NCBI RefSeq assembly: GCF_002197985.1
Contig: NZ_NBYK01000016.1
Location: forward strand, 1 to 64,000
DNA: 64,000 nt
Direction of reading: 5' to 3'
Source of the DNA: Halopseudomonas aestusnigri
Lineage (GTDB): Bacteria > Pseudomonadota > Gammaproteobacteria > Pseudomonadales > Pseudomonadaceae
Shown here: piece after piece, positions 1 to 8,781 of the stretch
How the letters are laid out: every line of letters starts with the position of its first letter
Position numbering within the stretch: the stretch's first letter is position 1
The notes under the pieces: generated by a model
What the model was told of the DNA's origin: nothing
Database searches by the model: none
The model's input: only the letters and a program-made list of their open reading frames with translations
Translations under genes and position numbers: made by a program

Positions 1-516
1 GACGTAAAAACGGTCTTCTGCCCAGCGCCGCGGGTTATCAGCCACATACTCTGCGATACGCTGGTACTCTTCTTCGCTACGGATGAGGTGCTCGTAGAAT
101 CGGGGTTGCCACAACGCGTCAGCCCCCAGCAATCCGCGTGCCCGTGCCTCCCGCGTAACTGCAGCCTTGAATGAGCGGATAAGGGTTGGAAAGGACCCGG
201 CTACCGGGGCGCCAAACGCTTCCTGCGTTGGTGCAATCGCTGGCTCGATGATTTGCAGTACGCCATGCAGGTGGTTTGGCATCACCACCACATCAAGCCA
301 GTCCACGTGCGACGCGTGCTGAGCGCTATTGTCCCAGACAGTGCGGACCAAGCGACCCAGTTCATTGAGCAGCATCTGGCCGTCAATGATTTGTCCGAAC
401 AGGCAGCGTCGACCAGCGGTACAGAGGGTAACAAAACAGACCGCCGGTGCCCTGTAATCGTAATAACGCAGACGACACGAGCGCCGAACCGGTCTGCCTT
501 GCAATCGCGTGCGCAT
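1..516 (-). CDS. REP-associated tyrosine transposase (RAYT), 3' end outside window
   Basis: The minus strand read from an ATG at 516 is open for 172 codons and runs off the window, so the C-terminus is missing. The product has the HUH nuclease signature MPNHLHG (residues 79-85, histidines 82 and 84). Further on it has the block LWQPRFYEHLIR and NPRRW (about 135-165) seen in REP-associated IS200-like Y1 transposases; Y141 is a candidate catalytic tyrosine. Known relatives are domesticated, usually single-copy enzymes that nick single-stranded REP hairpins. The REP array that starts about 130 bases upstream of the start codon is its expected substrate. No frame damage is visible in this part. 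Confidence 0.85.
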   Translation of the reverse strand, partial: MRTRLQGRPVRRSCRLRYYDYRAPAVCFVTLCTAGRRCLFGQIIDGQMLLNELGRLVRTVWDNSAQHASHVDWLDVVVMPNHLHGVLQIIEPAIAPTQEAFGAPVAGSFPTLIRSFKAAVTREARARGLLGADALWQPRFYEHLIRSEEEYQRIAEYVADNPRRWAEDRFYV

Positions 517-558
517 GGAAATTCCTTTTCCGTCTGCAATCTTCAATATTTGTGCAGC

Positions 559-578
559 GGCCACAGCATGCTGTGGCC
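559..578. repeat. Isolated REP-like palindrome upstream of the RAYT
   Basis: A perfect 20-bp palindrome, GGCCACAGCATGCTGTGGCC, is followed by CTACG, so the minus strand reads GTAG directly before it. GTAG plus palindrome is the usual REP layout. Its core differs from the array at 646-1259 but resembles the palindromes near 12.43 and 49.3-49.8 kb. Confidence 0.7.
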
Positions 579-645
579 CTACGCAATACGCAAAAATACA
601 GGCCAACGGTGGCCATACCACCATCAGACCGCGCGCCTGACACCC

Positions 646-1259
646 GTAGGGACGCGACATGTCGCGTCCGCAAACCCGAACACATCAACCAACATATGCA
701 CAGGCAACCAGCCGAACCGCCCAACGTTGCCATCACCACCATCCATGGCACCGCGATGCACCCGTAGGAACGCGACAGGTCGCGTCCGCAAACCCGAACA
801 CATCAACCAACATGCGCAAAGGCAACCAGCGGAACCGCCCAACGTTGGCATAACCACCATCCATGGCACCGCGATGCACCCGCAGGGACGCGACAGGTCG
901 CGTCCGCAAACCCGAACACATCAACCAACATGCGCAAAGGCAACCAGCGGAACCGCCCAACGTTCGCATCACCACCATCCATCGCGCCGCGATGCACCTG
1001 TAGGGACGCGACATGTCGCGTCCGCAAACCCGAACACATCAACCAACATGTGCAAAGGCAACCAGCGGAACCGTCCCGCGTTGGCATCACCACCATCAGA
1101 CCGCGCGCCTGACACCCGTAGGGACGCGACATGTCGCGTCCGCAAACCCGAACACATCAACCAACATGCGCAAAGGCAACCGGCGGAACCGCCCAACGTT
1201 GGCATCACCACCATCCATGGCGCCGCGATGCACCTGTAGGGACGCGACATGTCGCGTCC
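646..1259. repeat. Tandem REP array, six palindromes at exact 118-bp spacing
   Basis: The palindrome GGACGCGACATGTCGCGTCC, or a one- or two-base variant, begins near 650, 768, 886, 1004, 1122 and 1240, which is a constant 118-base step. Most copies are preceded by GTAGG, the conserved head of REP elements. The 98 bases between palindromes are also conserved (blocks such as CCCGAACACATCAACCAAC and GCAACCAGCGGAACCGCCC). The unit is therefore a tandem duplication of REP plus spacer, not independent REP insertions. Open frames through the array on both strands are artefacts of the repeat. It lies beside the RAYT gene. Confidence 0.9.
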
Positions 1260-1314
1260 GCAAACCCTCCGGCACAAACCAGAAACCCGGTCACCGTGCT
1301 GTCAAAACGTGACC

Positions 1315-2772
1315 CTATTTTTCCCAACCGCGTGTGTGCAGGATGGCATCCAGCGTCCGGCTGACGGCGGTGCAGTTGCGGACCATTTCGATCTTCTCCC
1401 AGGTGGAGCGCTCGCCTTCATGGATCAGGCGGTGCATCGCTTCGCGGCTTGGCGGTGCCAGCAGCCGCAGCGGGTGATCCCAGCGGTTGCGCAGGAAGAT
1501 ATTGATATCTGCCGTATATTCCTGTGCCAGCACGCCGTAGGTCAGATGTTGCATCAGACTGAGCACCGGCGACTTGATTCGGACGTTATCGCGGCTGAAG
1601 CGCATCGCTTCGGCGGCACCGATTTTCAGGAAGCGCGCCTGAAAATGAGCCAGATTGCGCAACCGGTTGCGCGGCGCATCCGGGTCGGGCGTGATGGCAA
1701 GCGCCGCCGGGTTGGTCATGCTGGAGATGAAGTGATTGACGCCGTACAGGCGTGCCAGACGCTTGGCCGGCAGATCATCGGCAAAGGAGCCGTCGATCCA
1801 TTTCATACCCGGCAGGTAGGGTACCGTCTCGCCCGCTGCGTTGCGGCACATCAGCGTTACCGGCGGGTAGATGCCGTAGATCGCACATGAGGCTGTAACC
1901 GCAGAGCGAATCAGCACGTTGGGCGAGGTGATAGCGTTAAGCAGACGCGGGGCCTGCTGGGTCGACAGCCCGGTAACAGTGATATTGAGCTTGCGACCGG
2001 TCAGCTCAAACGCTTCCTGAAAGGTCAGATCCGGGATGATCTTGGCCAGGTAGTCACGCAGGTTGTCGGCATCCATCGCCCGACCGCCACCAAACAGGCT
2101 GAGAGAAGGCCGAATCGCGCTGGTCTGTTCTACTTCATGATGCAGGTTGTCGAGGCTCAGCCGCTCGCGCAGCTCCTCATCAACGTGGGTACAGGCGGTG
2201 GCGGCAAGGATAGAACCGGCGCTGCTGCCGGAGATGATTTCGGGCAGCAGCCCCTGATCGAACAGCGCCTTGAGCACACCGGCGTGGAAGAAGCCAAGTA
2301 CGGCGCCGCCACTCAGCATCAGCGCGGTCCGCCCGTTGCAGTGGCTGGCACGCAGGAAGAAATCCTGCTTTTCAGCCAACGAGATGATCTTGTCATCCAC
2401 CTCGTTCAAGTCGTTAAGCGCGCCGCACAGTTCGTCAATGTAGCGGGTAATGAGATTCTTGGTCCCAAGCCGGGCCTTGTTATACAGCGACGGCTTGCCC
2501 ATGCCGCCGAGGTTGCCATGAACGCCCTCGTTAAGCACAAACAGCAATTGGTGGTAATCCTTGCGAAAACGCAGATCGCGAAGAACATCCAGGCGCTGAC
2601 GAATCGAACGGTAGTCATAGCTCTCGCACGCGTCATCCTGCTTCCAGTCGTCCAGTCCCTCCTCGTGATCCCAGGCAGCAGCCAGCTCACTCCATTGCTC
2701 ATAGCTTTCTGCCTTTTCCATCGACTGCAGCAGCGCCTTGCCCCTGCCACGCTGAAAGAGATTGACCACCAT
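1315..2772 (-). CDS. Patatin-like phospholipase with DUF3336 N-terminus
   Basis: A 485-aa protein. Residues about 1-150 match the DUF3336-type helical region found before patatin domains. The patatin domain then shows the oxyanion block SGGAVLG (about 154-160), the nucleophile elbow GSSAG (182-186, Ser) and the DG of the Ser-Asp dyad (WIDGSF, D327). The family hydrolyses acyl esters of phospholipids or neutral lipids. The ATG at 2772 was chosen because GGAG lies 7 bases upstream; a longer frame starts at 2808 without such a site. It follows the wax ester synthase by about 50 bases on the same strand, so the two are probably cotranscribed and may act on the same storage lipids (inference). Confidence 0.88.
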   Translation of the reverse strand: MVVNLFQRGRGKALLQSMEKAESYEQWSELAAAWDHEEGLDDWKQDDACESYDYRSIRQRLDVLRDLRFRKDYHQLLFVLNEGVHGNLGGMGKPSLYNKARLGTKNLITRYIDELCGALNDLNEVDDKIISLAEKQDFFLRASHCNGRTALMLSGGAVLGFFHAGVLKALFDQGLLPEIISGSSAGSILAATACTHVDEELRERLSLDNLHHEVEQTSAIRPSLSLFGGGRAMDADNLRDYLAKIIPDLTFQEAFELTGRKLNITVTGLSTQQAPRLLNAITSPNVLIRSAVTASCAIYGIYPPVTLMCRNAAGETVPYLPGMKWIDGSFADDLPAKRLARLYGVNHFISSMTNPAALAITPDPDAPRNRLRNLAHFQARFLKIGAAEAMRFSRDNVRIKSPVLSLMQHLTYGVLAQEYTADINIFLRNRWDHPLRLLAPPSREAMHRLIHEGERSTWEKIEMVRNCTAVSRTLDAILHTRGWEK

Positions 2773-2824
2773 ATTCCACTCCCATGGCGCCCGCAGGCGC
2801 CTCACCAATAGTTACCTTGCAGCG

Positions 2825-4438
2825 TCAGGCCGCGCCTGCCGACTTGGCGCCCTTCGTTTCGGAGACAGTCGACTCGGACGCCTTGGCAGCAGGCTTCGCA
2901 CGGCCTGCCGCAGCCAGCTTGGGTTTTTTCTCCGCATCCGGCTCGGCATCCGCCTGTTCATTGGTTGCCGGTTTCGGCGCTTCGACCCGCGCGGGCATGG
3001 AGGCCGCCGTGGTTTGTTCCAGCTCGGCCAGCAACGCGCGGTATTCCTCTGTCGACGCCTGGATGCAGCTCATGTAGAAATCCATATCCGAGACGATATT
3101 GCGGTCTGCCAGAACCCCGACATTAAGATCATCGTAGATACCGGTCAGGCAGTGACTGATGCCCATTCCGTCGCTGACCGGTGCCAGCGGAAACACGTTG
3201 ACGATGCGCGCACCGGCAAAATAGCGCGGCACCAGACCGGGAATCCCGGGCACGTTGGTGATCAGGGTATTGACCAGCGGCACTGTGCTTGCCAGCCGCG
3301 ACTTGTTCTGCAGCCAGGCACCCAGGGCACGTACATAGGGCGGCATCATGTCGCCGACGGCGTTATTGAGGTCGCACAGCACGTCACGCGCAAGCGGCAC
3401 CCCGCGCGCCGTACGACGGCGCACCGCGGACAAACGCTCAAGGGGCTCGCCGATGTCGGTTCCGATGCCGATAAACATCGCCGAAATCAGATTGCCGCAA
3501 TCCTTCATCGCTTCACTTGGCCGGACCGACACCGGACACATGGCCACCAGCGATTCGCTGGCGGGCAACTGGTTGTGATGCGAGAGATAACGACGCATGC
3601 CCCCGGCGATGATGGAGATAACCACATCATTCAGCGTGGCGCCCGGGCACAACTGCCGCATGCGCTTGAGCTCGGGAATATTCCAGGTCAGCGCACCGTA
3701 GGAGCGGTGGGGTGATATCTGTACGTTGAAGATGGTGCGCGGTACCCGACGCTGTTCCGGCTTGGCTTCAGACCGCAAGCGGCGAGCCAGTTCGATACTC
3801 TTGCGTCCGGCGGTCAGCCCGGCGCGCATGCTGCGCCACGCCTGCCCCATCATCCGCGGCGTCGTGCGCGACCACATTTCCAGCCGGGTCGGCGCCCGCT
3901 CGGCCACTTCAACCCGGTCACGCCGGCCATACTCGTGGTCTGCGGTTTCTTCCATCATTGCGGTTGTCAATTCAAGGCTGGCCTTGCCATCCACATAGGC
4001 GTGATGGAACCGAATCAGCACCGCAAAGCTGTTCGGCGGAACGCCCTCCACGTTGTTGACCCCTTCAATAATGTAGATCTCCCAGGGCGCACGCTCCATA
4101 TCTACGCTGCGCGACATGGTCCGCGCGGTGAAGATGCAGAGTTGCCGCCAGTCACCCGGCTGCGGCAGGCCAACATGGCGCACGTGATACTCCAGATCGA
4201 AATTCTCGTCATCCAGCCAGTACGGGTCATCAAGCTGGAAAGGCGCCTTCTCAAGTCGGCGACGAAAGTACGAAGTCGTGTTCAGGCGATCGGAAACGTA
4301 TTGCAGGATGTCCTTGTGACGCACCAGGCCACCAGGGGCAGTGCTCTGGTCGCATAGCCACAGGCTCCCAATCATCATGGGTTGGTTGGGCGCCTCAAAA
4401 TAGAAAAAGTGGGAGTCCATCGGGGTCAGCTGCTTCAT
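2825..4438 (-). CDS. Wax ester synthase/diacylglycerol acyltransferase (WS/DGAT)
   Basis: A 537-aa protein with the WS/DGAT active-site motif HHAYVDG (residues 145-151) and the N-terminal LTPMDSHFFYFE typical of the bacterial family. These enzymes transfer fatty acyl-CoA to long-chain alcohols or diacylglycerol and make intracellular wax esters or triacylglycerol. They are frequent in marine and hydrocarbon-degrading gammaproteobacteria. The last 50 or so residues are an Ala/Lys/Glu/Pro-rich tail beyond the usual domain, probably disordered. The ATG at 4438 has AGGA about 9 bases upstream; the frame extends five codons further without a better site. Operon partner: the patatin gene. Confidence 0.92.
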   Translation of the reverse strand: MKQLTPMDSHFFYFEAPNQPMMIGSLWLCDQSTAPGGLVRHKDILQYVSDRLNTTSYFRRRLEKAPFQLDDPYWLDDENFDLEYHVRHVGLPQPGDWRQLCIFTARTMSRSVDMERAPWEIYIIEGVNNVEGVPPNSFAVLIRFHHAYVDGKASLELTTAMMEETADHEYGRRDRVEVAERAPTRLEMWSRTTPRMMGQAWRSMRAGLTAGRKSIELARRLRSEAKPEQRRVPRTIFNVQISPHRSYGALTWNIPELKRMRQLCPGATLNDVVISIIAGGMRRYLSHHNQLPASESLVAMCPVSVRPSEAMKDCGNLISAMFIGIGTDIGEPLERLSAVRRRTARGVPLARDVLCDLNNAVGDMMPPYVRALGAWLQNKSRLASTVPLVNTLITNVPGIPGLVPRYFAGARIVNVFPLAPVSDGMGISHCLTGIYDDLNVGVLADRNIVSDMDFYMSCIQASTEEYRALLAELEQTTAASMPARVEAPKPATNEQADAEPDAEKKPKLAAAGRAKPAAKASESTVSETKGAKSAGAA

Positions 4439-4872
4439 GGTAGAGATCCTCATACCGATTGGGTGTATGCGCCACGTACTACACAGATCAGGCTTTGAAC
4501 ACGGATACCAACAAAACGAATCAAAATAGAAAAACGCACCACCTTTATAAATAAACAGCGAACGCTTTTAGTTGATCCAAAACAGGATAATGCAATTTTG
4601 TGACCAATAAGTCACAGAAAAATGCGACCGTTTCTACGACGCCAAATACCCTTATTATTGTGACCCGCATGCCAGACGCATTCCGTTGAAAAGCGAAAAA
4701 ATCAGAATGCATATCGAGGCAAAATGTAAAAGTGATCATTGCAGTGCAGGACATCGATGAGCACCCCAATCGTGCCCTCTTATCAGGCGGCATTTGAACG
4801 ATGATTGAACGCTGACCGTGCAGCGCTATCGCGGCAAGCTAGGGTCTGACATCACTGCCCACGGACCAGACC
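4439..4872. other. AT-rich intergenic region between divergent genes
   Basis: This gap separates the leftward WS/DGAT gene from the rightward DUF2855 gene and must hold both promoters. It is visibly richer in A and T than its surroundings. I could not pick convincing -35/-10 pairs. An 82-codon frame on the minus strand (4545-4793) has no ribosome binding site and no recognisable product. No repeat or RNA gene was seen. Confidence 0.6.
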
Positions 4873-5988
4873 ATGACCACCACTTGCACCAGCCTGCTGG
4901 TTAACAAAGGCAACATCCACGAGTGCACGCTGCAGGAGGCGCCCAGACTGCAAGAGCAAGACCTGCAGGATGGCGAGGTGCTGCTGGACATTGACCACTT
5001 CGCCTTCACAGCAAACAACATTACCTACGCAACGCTGGGCGACCGATTCGGCTACTGGGACTTCTTCCCCGCCGAAGCCCCTTGGGGCCAGGTGCCGGTG
5101 TGGGGGTTTGCCGATGTCAGCGCCAGCCGTCACCCGGACATTGCGGTTGGCACGCGGGTCTATGGATACCTGCCGATGGCCGGACAGCTGCGCGTGCGCC
5201 CAGGCAACCTCACCGCCAGCAGCTTCACCGACACAGCAGACCACCGCAGTCACCTGGCGCTGGCCTATAACCAGTACCAGTTCACCGCCACCGATCCGGC
5301 CTATCGCCCGGAACTGGAAGCGTTGCAGATGCTGCTGCGCCCGTTGCTGCTGACCTCATTCCTGCTGGATGATTTTCTGCAGGAAAATGACTGCTTCGGC
5401 GCCGAGCAAATCATCCTGACCAGCGCCTCCAGCAAGACCGCTCTGGGTCTGGCATTCATGCTTCAGCACCAGCGCGCCAGCAGAGACGGCAAGCCCCAAC
5501 GCATCGTCGCCCTGACCTCCGCGGGCAACGTCAGCTTTGTCGCCGGGCTCGGCTACTACGATCAAACCATCGCCTACGACCAGCTCGACCAGCTCGATGC
5601 ATCGATCCCGAGCGTGCTTGTCGACTTCGCCGGCAACGGGGGGCTGTTGGCCGATGTCCACACCCACCTGGGTGACAACCTGACCTTCAGCTCGCTGGTT
5701 GGAGCCGCGCACTGGGATCAGCGCAAAACGGAAAAGAACCTGCCCGGCGCCAGGCCCGAAGTCTTCTTTGCCCCCGGTTACTGGGCACAGCGCAGCAAGG
5801 CACTGGGCCCGGCCGAGCTAATGCAGCGTTTTGCCAGTCTGTGGATGCCGCTGACCCGATCGGTTGGCAGCTGGATGGAAATCAGAACAGCGGCAGGTGG
5901 GGAGGCTATCCGTCAGGGCTATCTGGATACCCTTAATGGGCTGATCAGGCCGGAAACAGGAATGATAATGAAAACACTTAGCAGGTAG
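4873..5988 (+). CDS. DUF2855 family protein (MDR-like fold)
   Basis: A 371-aa protein matching the DUF2855 family: N-terminal ITYATLGDRFGYWDFFPA and WGFADVSASRHPDI, a central segment QIILTSASSKTALGLAF resembling the nucleotide-binding part of medium-chain dehydrogenases, and the C-terminal GAAHWDQ and FFAPGYWAQRSK. The reaction is not established for the family. The catalytic zinc ligands of classical alcohol dehydrogenases are not evident. It stands alone and diverges from the lipid genes; a role in lipid or alcohol metabolism would be guesswork. The start ATG lies downstream of GGACC. Confidence 0.82.
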   Translation: MTTTCTSLLVNKGNIHECTLQEAPRLQEQDLQDGEVLLDIDHFAFTANNITYATLGDRFGYWDFFPAEAPWGQVPVWGFADVSASRHPDIAVGTRVYGYLPMAGQLRVRPGNLTASSFTDTADHRSHLALAYNQYQFTATDPAYRPELEALQMLLRPLLLTSFLLDDFLQENDCFGAEQIILTSASSKTALGLAFMLQHQRASRDGKPQRIVALTSAGNVSFVAGLGYYDQTIAYDQLDQLDASIPSVLVDFAGNGGLLADVHTHLGDNLTFSSLVGAAHWDQRKTEKNLPGARPEVFFAPGYWAQRSKALGPAELMQRFASLWMPLTRSVGSWMEIRTAAGGEAIRQGYLDTLNGLIRPETGMIMKTLSR

Positions 5989-6201
5989 CATGCCGCCTGG
6001 CCCCTTTTGCCACCCGTCTGGGTGAAAATGTGCATCAGATCGCTGGCAGTTTTATGCCAGCCGAACCATACTTGACACGGTGGATTAACTCGGCGTCTGT
6101 GATATCAGGATGAAATCGGTAGAGATGCCGCTTGGTGACCATCCCTGCAAGGCTGCGGGGCGGGAGTCGAACAGTACCCGTTATACGGAGCATTCAGGCC
6201 C

Positions 6202-6588
6202 ATGAAGGCAGTGAAAGGGTTCACGCTGATCGAGGTGATGATCACAGTCGTGATCGTCGCCATCCTCGCGGCGATCGCCTACCCCAGCTATCGCCAGTAC
6301 ATCATTCGCTCGGACCGCGCGGCAGCGCAGTCAGTAATGATGGATATCGCCAATCGCGAACAGCAATTTCTGATGGCCAATCGGGCCTACGCCAGCAAGG
6401 CAACCGTGACTGCCTCAGGCTTCTCGCTCGACAGCGACCTGGCCAGCAAATACGACTGGGATATCACTGTCGGCACAGACGACGTGCCTTCGTTCACCAT
6501 CACCTTTACGCCCAAAGGCTCCCAAGCCAGTGATGTCACCCTGACGCTCAACCACCAGGGGGTCAAGACCCCTGCTGACAAGTGGTGA
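6202..6588 (+). CDS. pilE: Type IV minor pilin PilE
   Basis: A 128-aa prepilin with a short leader MKAVKG, cleavage after G6, then FTLIEVMITVVIVAILAAIAYPSY with the invariant Glu at mature position 5. The globular part is short and has none of the C-terminal Cys pair of major pilins. It matches PilE/ComP-type minor pilins that prime pilus assembly. GGAG is found about 10 bases before the ATG. It is first in a six-gene operon whose intergenic gaps are tiny or overlapping, whereas in P. aeruginosa pilE is last. The 213-base upstream gap contains a 6-bp hairpin (6043-6060) and a TTGACA at 6073 without a good -10. Confidence 0.9.
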   Translation: MKAVKGFTLIEVMITVVIVAILAAIAYPSYRQYIIRSDRAAAQSVMMDIANREQQFLMANRAYASKATVTASGFSLDSDLASKYDWDITVGTDDVPSFTITFTPKGSQASDVTLTLNHQGVKTPADKW

Positions 6589-6593
6589 CAGCC

Positions 6594-7148
6594 ATGCCGC
6601 TCGTCATTCGCCACCGTCAATCCGGGCTGACCATGATCGAACTGCTGGTCACCGTCGTCATTCTGCTGGTTGGCCTGCTCGGCCTGGCTGGCCTGCAATC
6701 GCGTCTGCAGCAGTCGGAAGTAGAGTCCTATCAGCGGGCGCAGGCGCTGATTCTGCTCAATGACATGTCCAACCGCATCATGGCCAACCGCAACGCGGCC
6801 GCAGACTATGTCACCACCGCCGTCGGCGCCGGTGCCGCCTGCCCCGCAGCCGGCAGCACACGCAGCAGCCAGGACATCAACGCCTGGTGTCAGGCGCTCA
6901 GAGGCGCCGCCGAGACCATCGGCACCAGCGAAGTCGGTGCCATGATTGGCGGGCGCGGCTGTGTCGAGGATCTGGGATCTGACACCTACATGGTGACCGT
7001 CGCCTGGCAGGGCATCATCCCGCTGCAAGCGCCTCCGGCCAGCGTCAGCTGCGGTCAGAACGCCTATAACGACACTGCCGCCTGCGCTAACGACCTGTGT
7101 CGTCGCACCGTGACCACCCTGGTGCGCATCGGTAACCTGGAGCCTTGA
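6594..7148 (+). CDS. pilV: Type IV pilus minor pilin PilV
   Basis: A 184-aa prepilin: leader MPLVIRHRQSG, then LTMIELLVTVVILLVGLLGLAGLQ with Glu5. The following SEVESYQRAQALILLNDMSNRIMANR is characteristic of PilV. Six cysteines in the globular domain probably form disulfides. In Pseudomonas PilV, PilW, PilX, FimU and PilY1 form the priming tip complex of the pilus. The frame is open from a GTG at 6582, but the ATG at 6594, five bases after the pilE stop, gives a normal leader. Its stop is adjacent to the pilW start region, which suggests coupled translation. Confidence 0.9.
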   Translation: MPLVIRHRQSGLTMIELLVTVVILLVGLLGLAGLQSRLQQSEVESYQRAQALILLNDMSNRIMANRNAAADYVTTAVGAGAACPAAGSTRSSQDINAWCQALRGAAETIGTSEVGAMIGGRGCVEDLGSDTYMVTVAWQGIIPLQAPPASVSCGQNAYNDTAACANDLCRRTVTTLVRIGNLEP

Positions 7149-7150
7149 GC

Positions 7151-8267
7151 ATGACCGCCAAACACAGCGCCAACCAAAAGGGTTTCAGCCTCATTGAACT
7201 GATGGTCGCGGTCACCATCAGTCTGTTGATTTTTGCCGCGGTATTGCGTCTGTTCCTGGATATCGGTCGGACCAACGACGAGCTGTCCAAGACCAACGAA
7301 CAGATAGAAAACGGCCGGTTCTCGATCCAGCTGCTGCAGCTGGATCTGATGCATGCCGGTTTCTGGGATGGCTATATTCCCGAGTACGACGACCCGGCCG
7401 CCACTGGCGGACTCCCTCCTGCGGCCACAGCAGCGGTGTGTGACTGGGAAGACACAGACACCTACAAATACGCCCTGCTCTCCACGCCCATACAAATTTT
7501 CCCCGACGTGCCAACCGGCTGCGGCGGCGTGATAACCGACAAGCTGGCCGATACCGACGTGATCGTTACCCGCCACGCCGATACCTGCGTGGCTGGCAGC
7601 ACAGGCTGCGAAGCAGACACCGCTGGCGAGCTGTATATCCAGGTCTCGCGTTGCGGCTCAGATACCGCGCGCTATGTCCTCGGCCAGACCGGAGATGCCA
7701 CCTTTGACCTGCTCAAGCGGGACTGCAATCCCGCGGAGCTGGCCAGCAAGCGCCGCTTCGTCTCGCACATTTACTACATCAAGGACGAGGGCGGCGTACC
7801 CACCCTGATGCGCTCAACGCTTGAGGATGACGGCGGAACACCCACATTCTCCACCCCGCAGGCTCTGATCGAGGGTATCGAATCACTGCGCGTGGAGCTG
7901 GGTGTCGATGACTTCAACAGCCAGACCGGCGAGGCGGTGAACTACACCACCGGCGTGCGCGGTGATGGCGTGCCGGACCGCTACCTCAACACAGTCGACG
8001 ATTGCGCCAGCGGCTGCACTATCGACGACCTGGTCAACGCAACCAGCGCCAGCGTCTACGTCCTGGTGCGCAGCACCCAGGCCAGCCCGGGCTATGAGCT
8101 ATCAGCTCGGGCCATTCACGATTGATGCCGCCAACGACAACGTCAAGCGCCACGTGTTCAGCACCAACGTGCGCTTTCACAATATTTCCGGGCGCCGTGA
8201 AGTGCCTGCCGCGTTCACCGGCAGCAGCACCGAAACCGATCCCCCGGCTGAAGAACTGACTCCCTGA
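7151..8267 (+). pseudogene. pilW: PilW minor pilin gene with a 3' frameshift
   Basis: The leader and N-terminus (QKGFSLIELMVAVTISLLI) are those of PilW, and the frame runs normally to ...RSTQASPGYE at 8098. It then reads an unrelated tail and stops at 8125. If one base near 8099 is skipped, the frame continues YQLGPFTIDAANDN and KRHVFSTNVRFHNISGRRE, the conserved C-terminal block of PilW, and stops at 8267, eleven bases before pilX. The gene therefore carries a one-base insertion (or a sequencing error) that removes roughly the last 50 residues. The ATG at 7151 has GGAG about 10 bases upstream; a TTG lies at 7145. If the lesion is real, the pilus tip complex would lack an intact PilW. Confidence 0.85.
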
Positions 8268-8278
8268 GGAGCGACCGC

Positions 8279-8761
8279 ATGAAACGCATAGGTTCAACAT
8301 CTCAACGCGGCGCCACCCTTCTGGTGGCCATGGTAATGCTCGTTCTGCTCACCCTTATGGTCAGCAGCGCCTTCACGCTGAGCACTACCAACCTGAAAGC
8401 AGTCAACAACATGCAGATGCGTGAAGAGGCCATGGCGGCAGCCAACAGTGCCATTGAGCTGGTGATCAGCTCGGCCTTCACTACCGCGCCCACAGCGCAG
8501 GATATCAATATCGACCTGAACAACAACGGCGCAGCCGACTACACCGTCAACGTCGCCACGCCCCAGTGCGTCAGCTACACCCTCGCCGAGTCAGCTTCTG
8601 AGAGCAGCGTGACCCTGGGAGTCATGTCTGACAAGACCTGGGACACCCTCTGGGACATAACGGCAACGGTCAACGATGCAGCAAGCGGCACCAACCTGAC
8701 GATGCGCCAGGGCGTTCTTGTACGCCTTAATGATGCGCAGAAAACCAACCTTTGCTCCTGA
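8279..8761 (+). CDS. pilX: Type IV pilus assembly protein PilX
   Basis: A 160-aa prepilin-like protein. The leader MKRIGSTSQRG is followed by ATLLVAMVMLVLLTLMVSSAF; the usual Glu5 is replaced by Val, as is common in PilX. The conserved MQMREEAMAAANSAIE segment follows, and one Cys lies near the C-terminus. The start follows GAGGAG. In Pseudomonas PilX sits in the tip complex with PilV, PilW and PilY1. It lies directly after pilW and is cotranscribed with pilY1. Confidence 0.9.
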   Translation: MKRIGSTSQRGATLLVAMVMLVLLTLMVSSAFTLSTTNLKAVNNMQMREEAMAAANSAIELVISSAFTTAPTAQDINIDLNNNGAADYTVNVATPQCVSYTLAESASESSVTLGVMSDKTWDTLWDITATVNDAASGTNLTMRQGVLVRLNDAQKTNLCS

Positions 8762-8781
8762 GTAAGAGCCTGGAGATCGCC

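Noticed and set aside
646-1259. CRISPR-like regular spacing
   Set aside because: The spacers are conserved copies, not unique, and the repeat is a REP palindrome headed by GTAG; no cas genes.
253-1364. Many overlapping open frames on both strands
   Set aside because: They follow the 118-bp repeat and change register with each unit; low-complexity translations with no start signals.
4545-4793. 82-codon frame between the WS/DGAT and DUF2855 genes
   Set aside because: No ribosome binding site, no homology pattern, AT-rich promoter region.
6073-6110. TTGACA upstream of pilE as a sigma-70 promoter
   Set aside because: No acceptable -10 at 16-18 bases; not reported as a feature.
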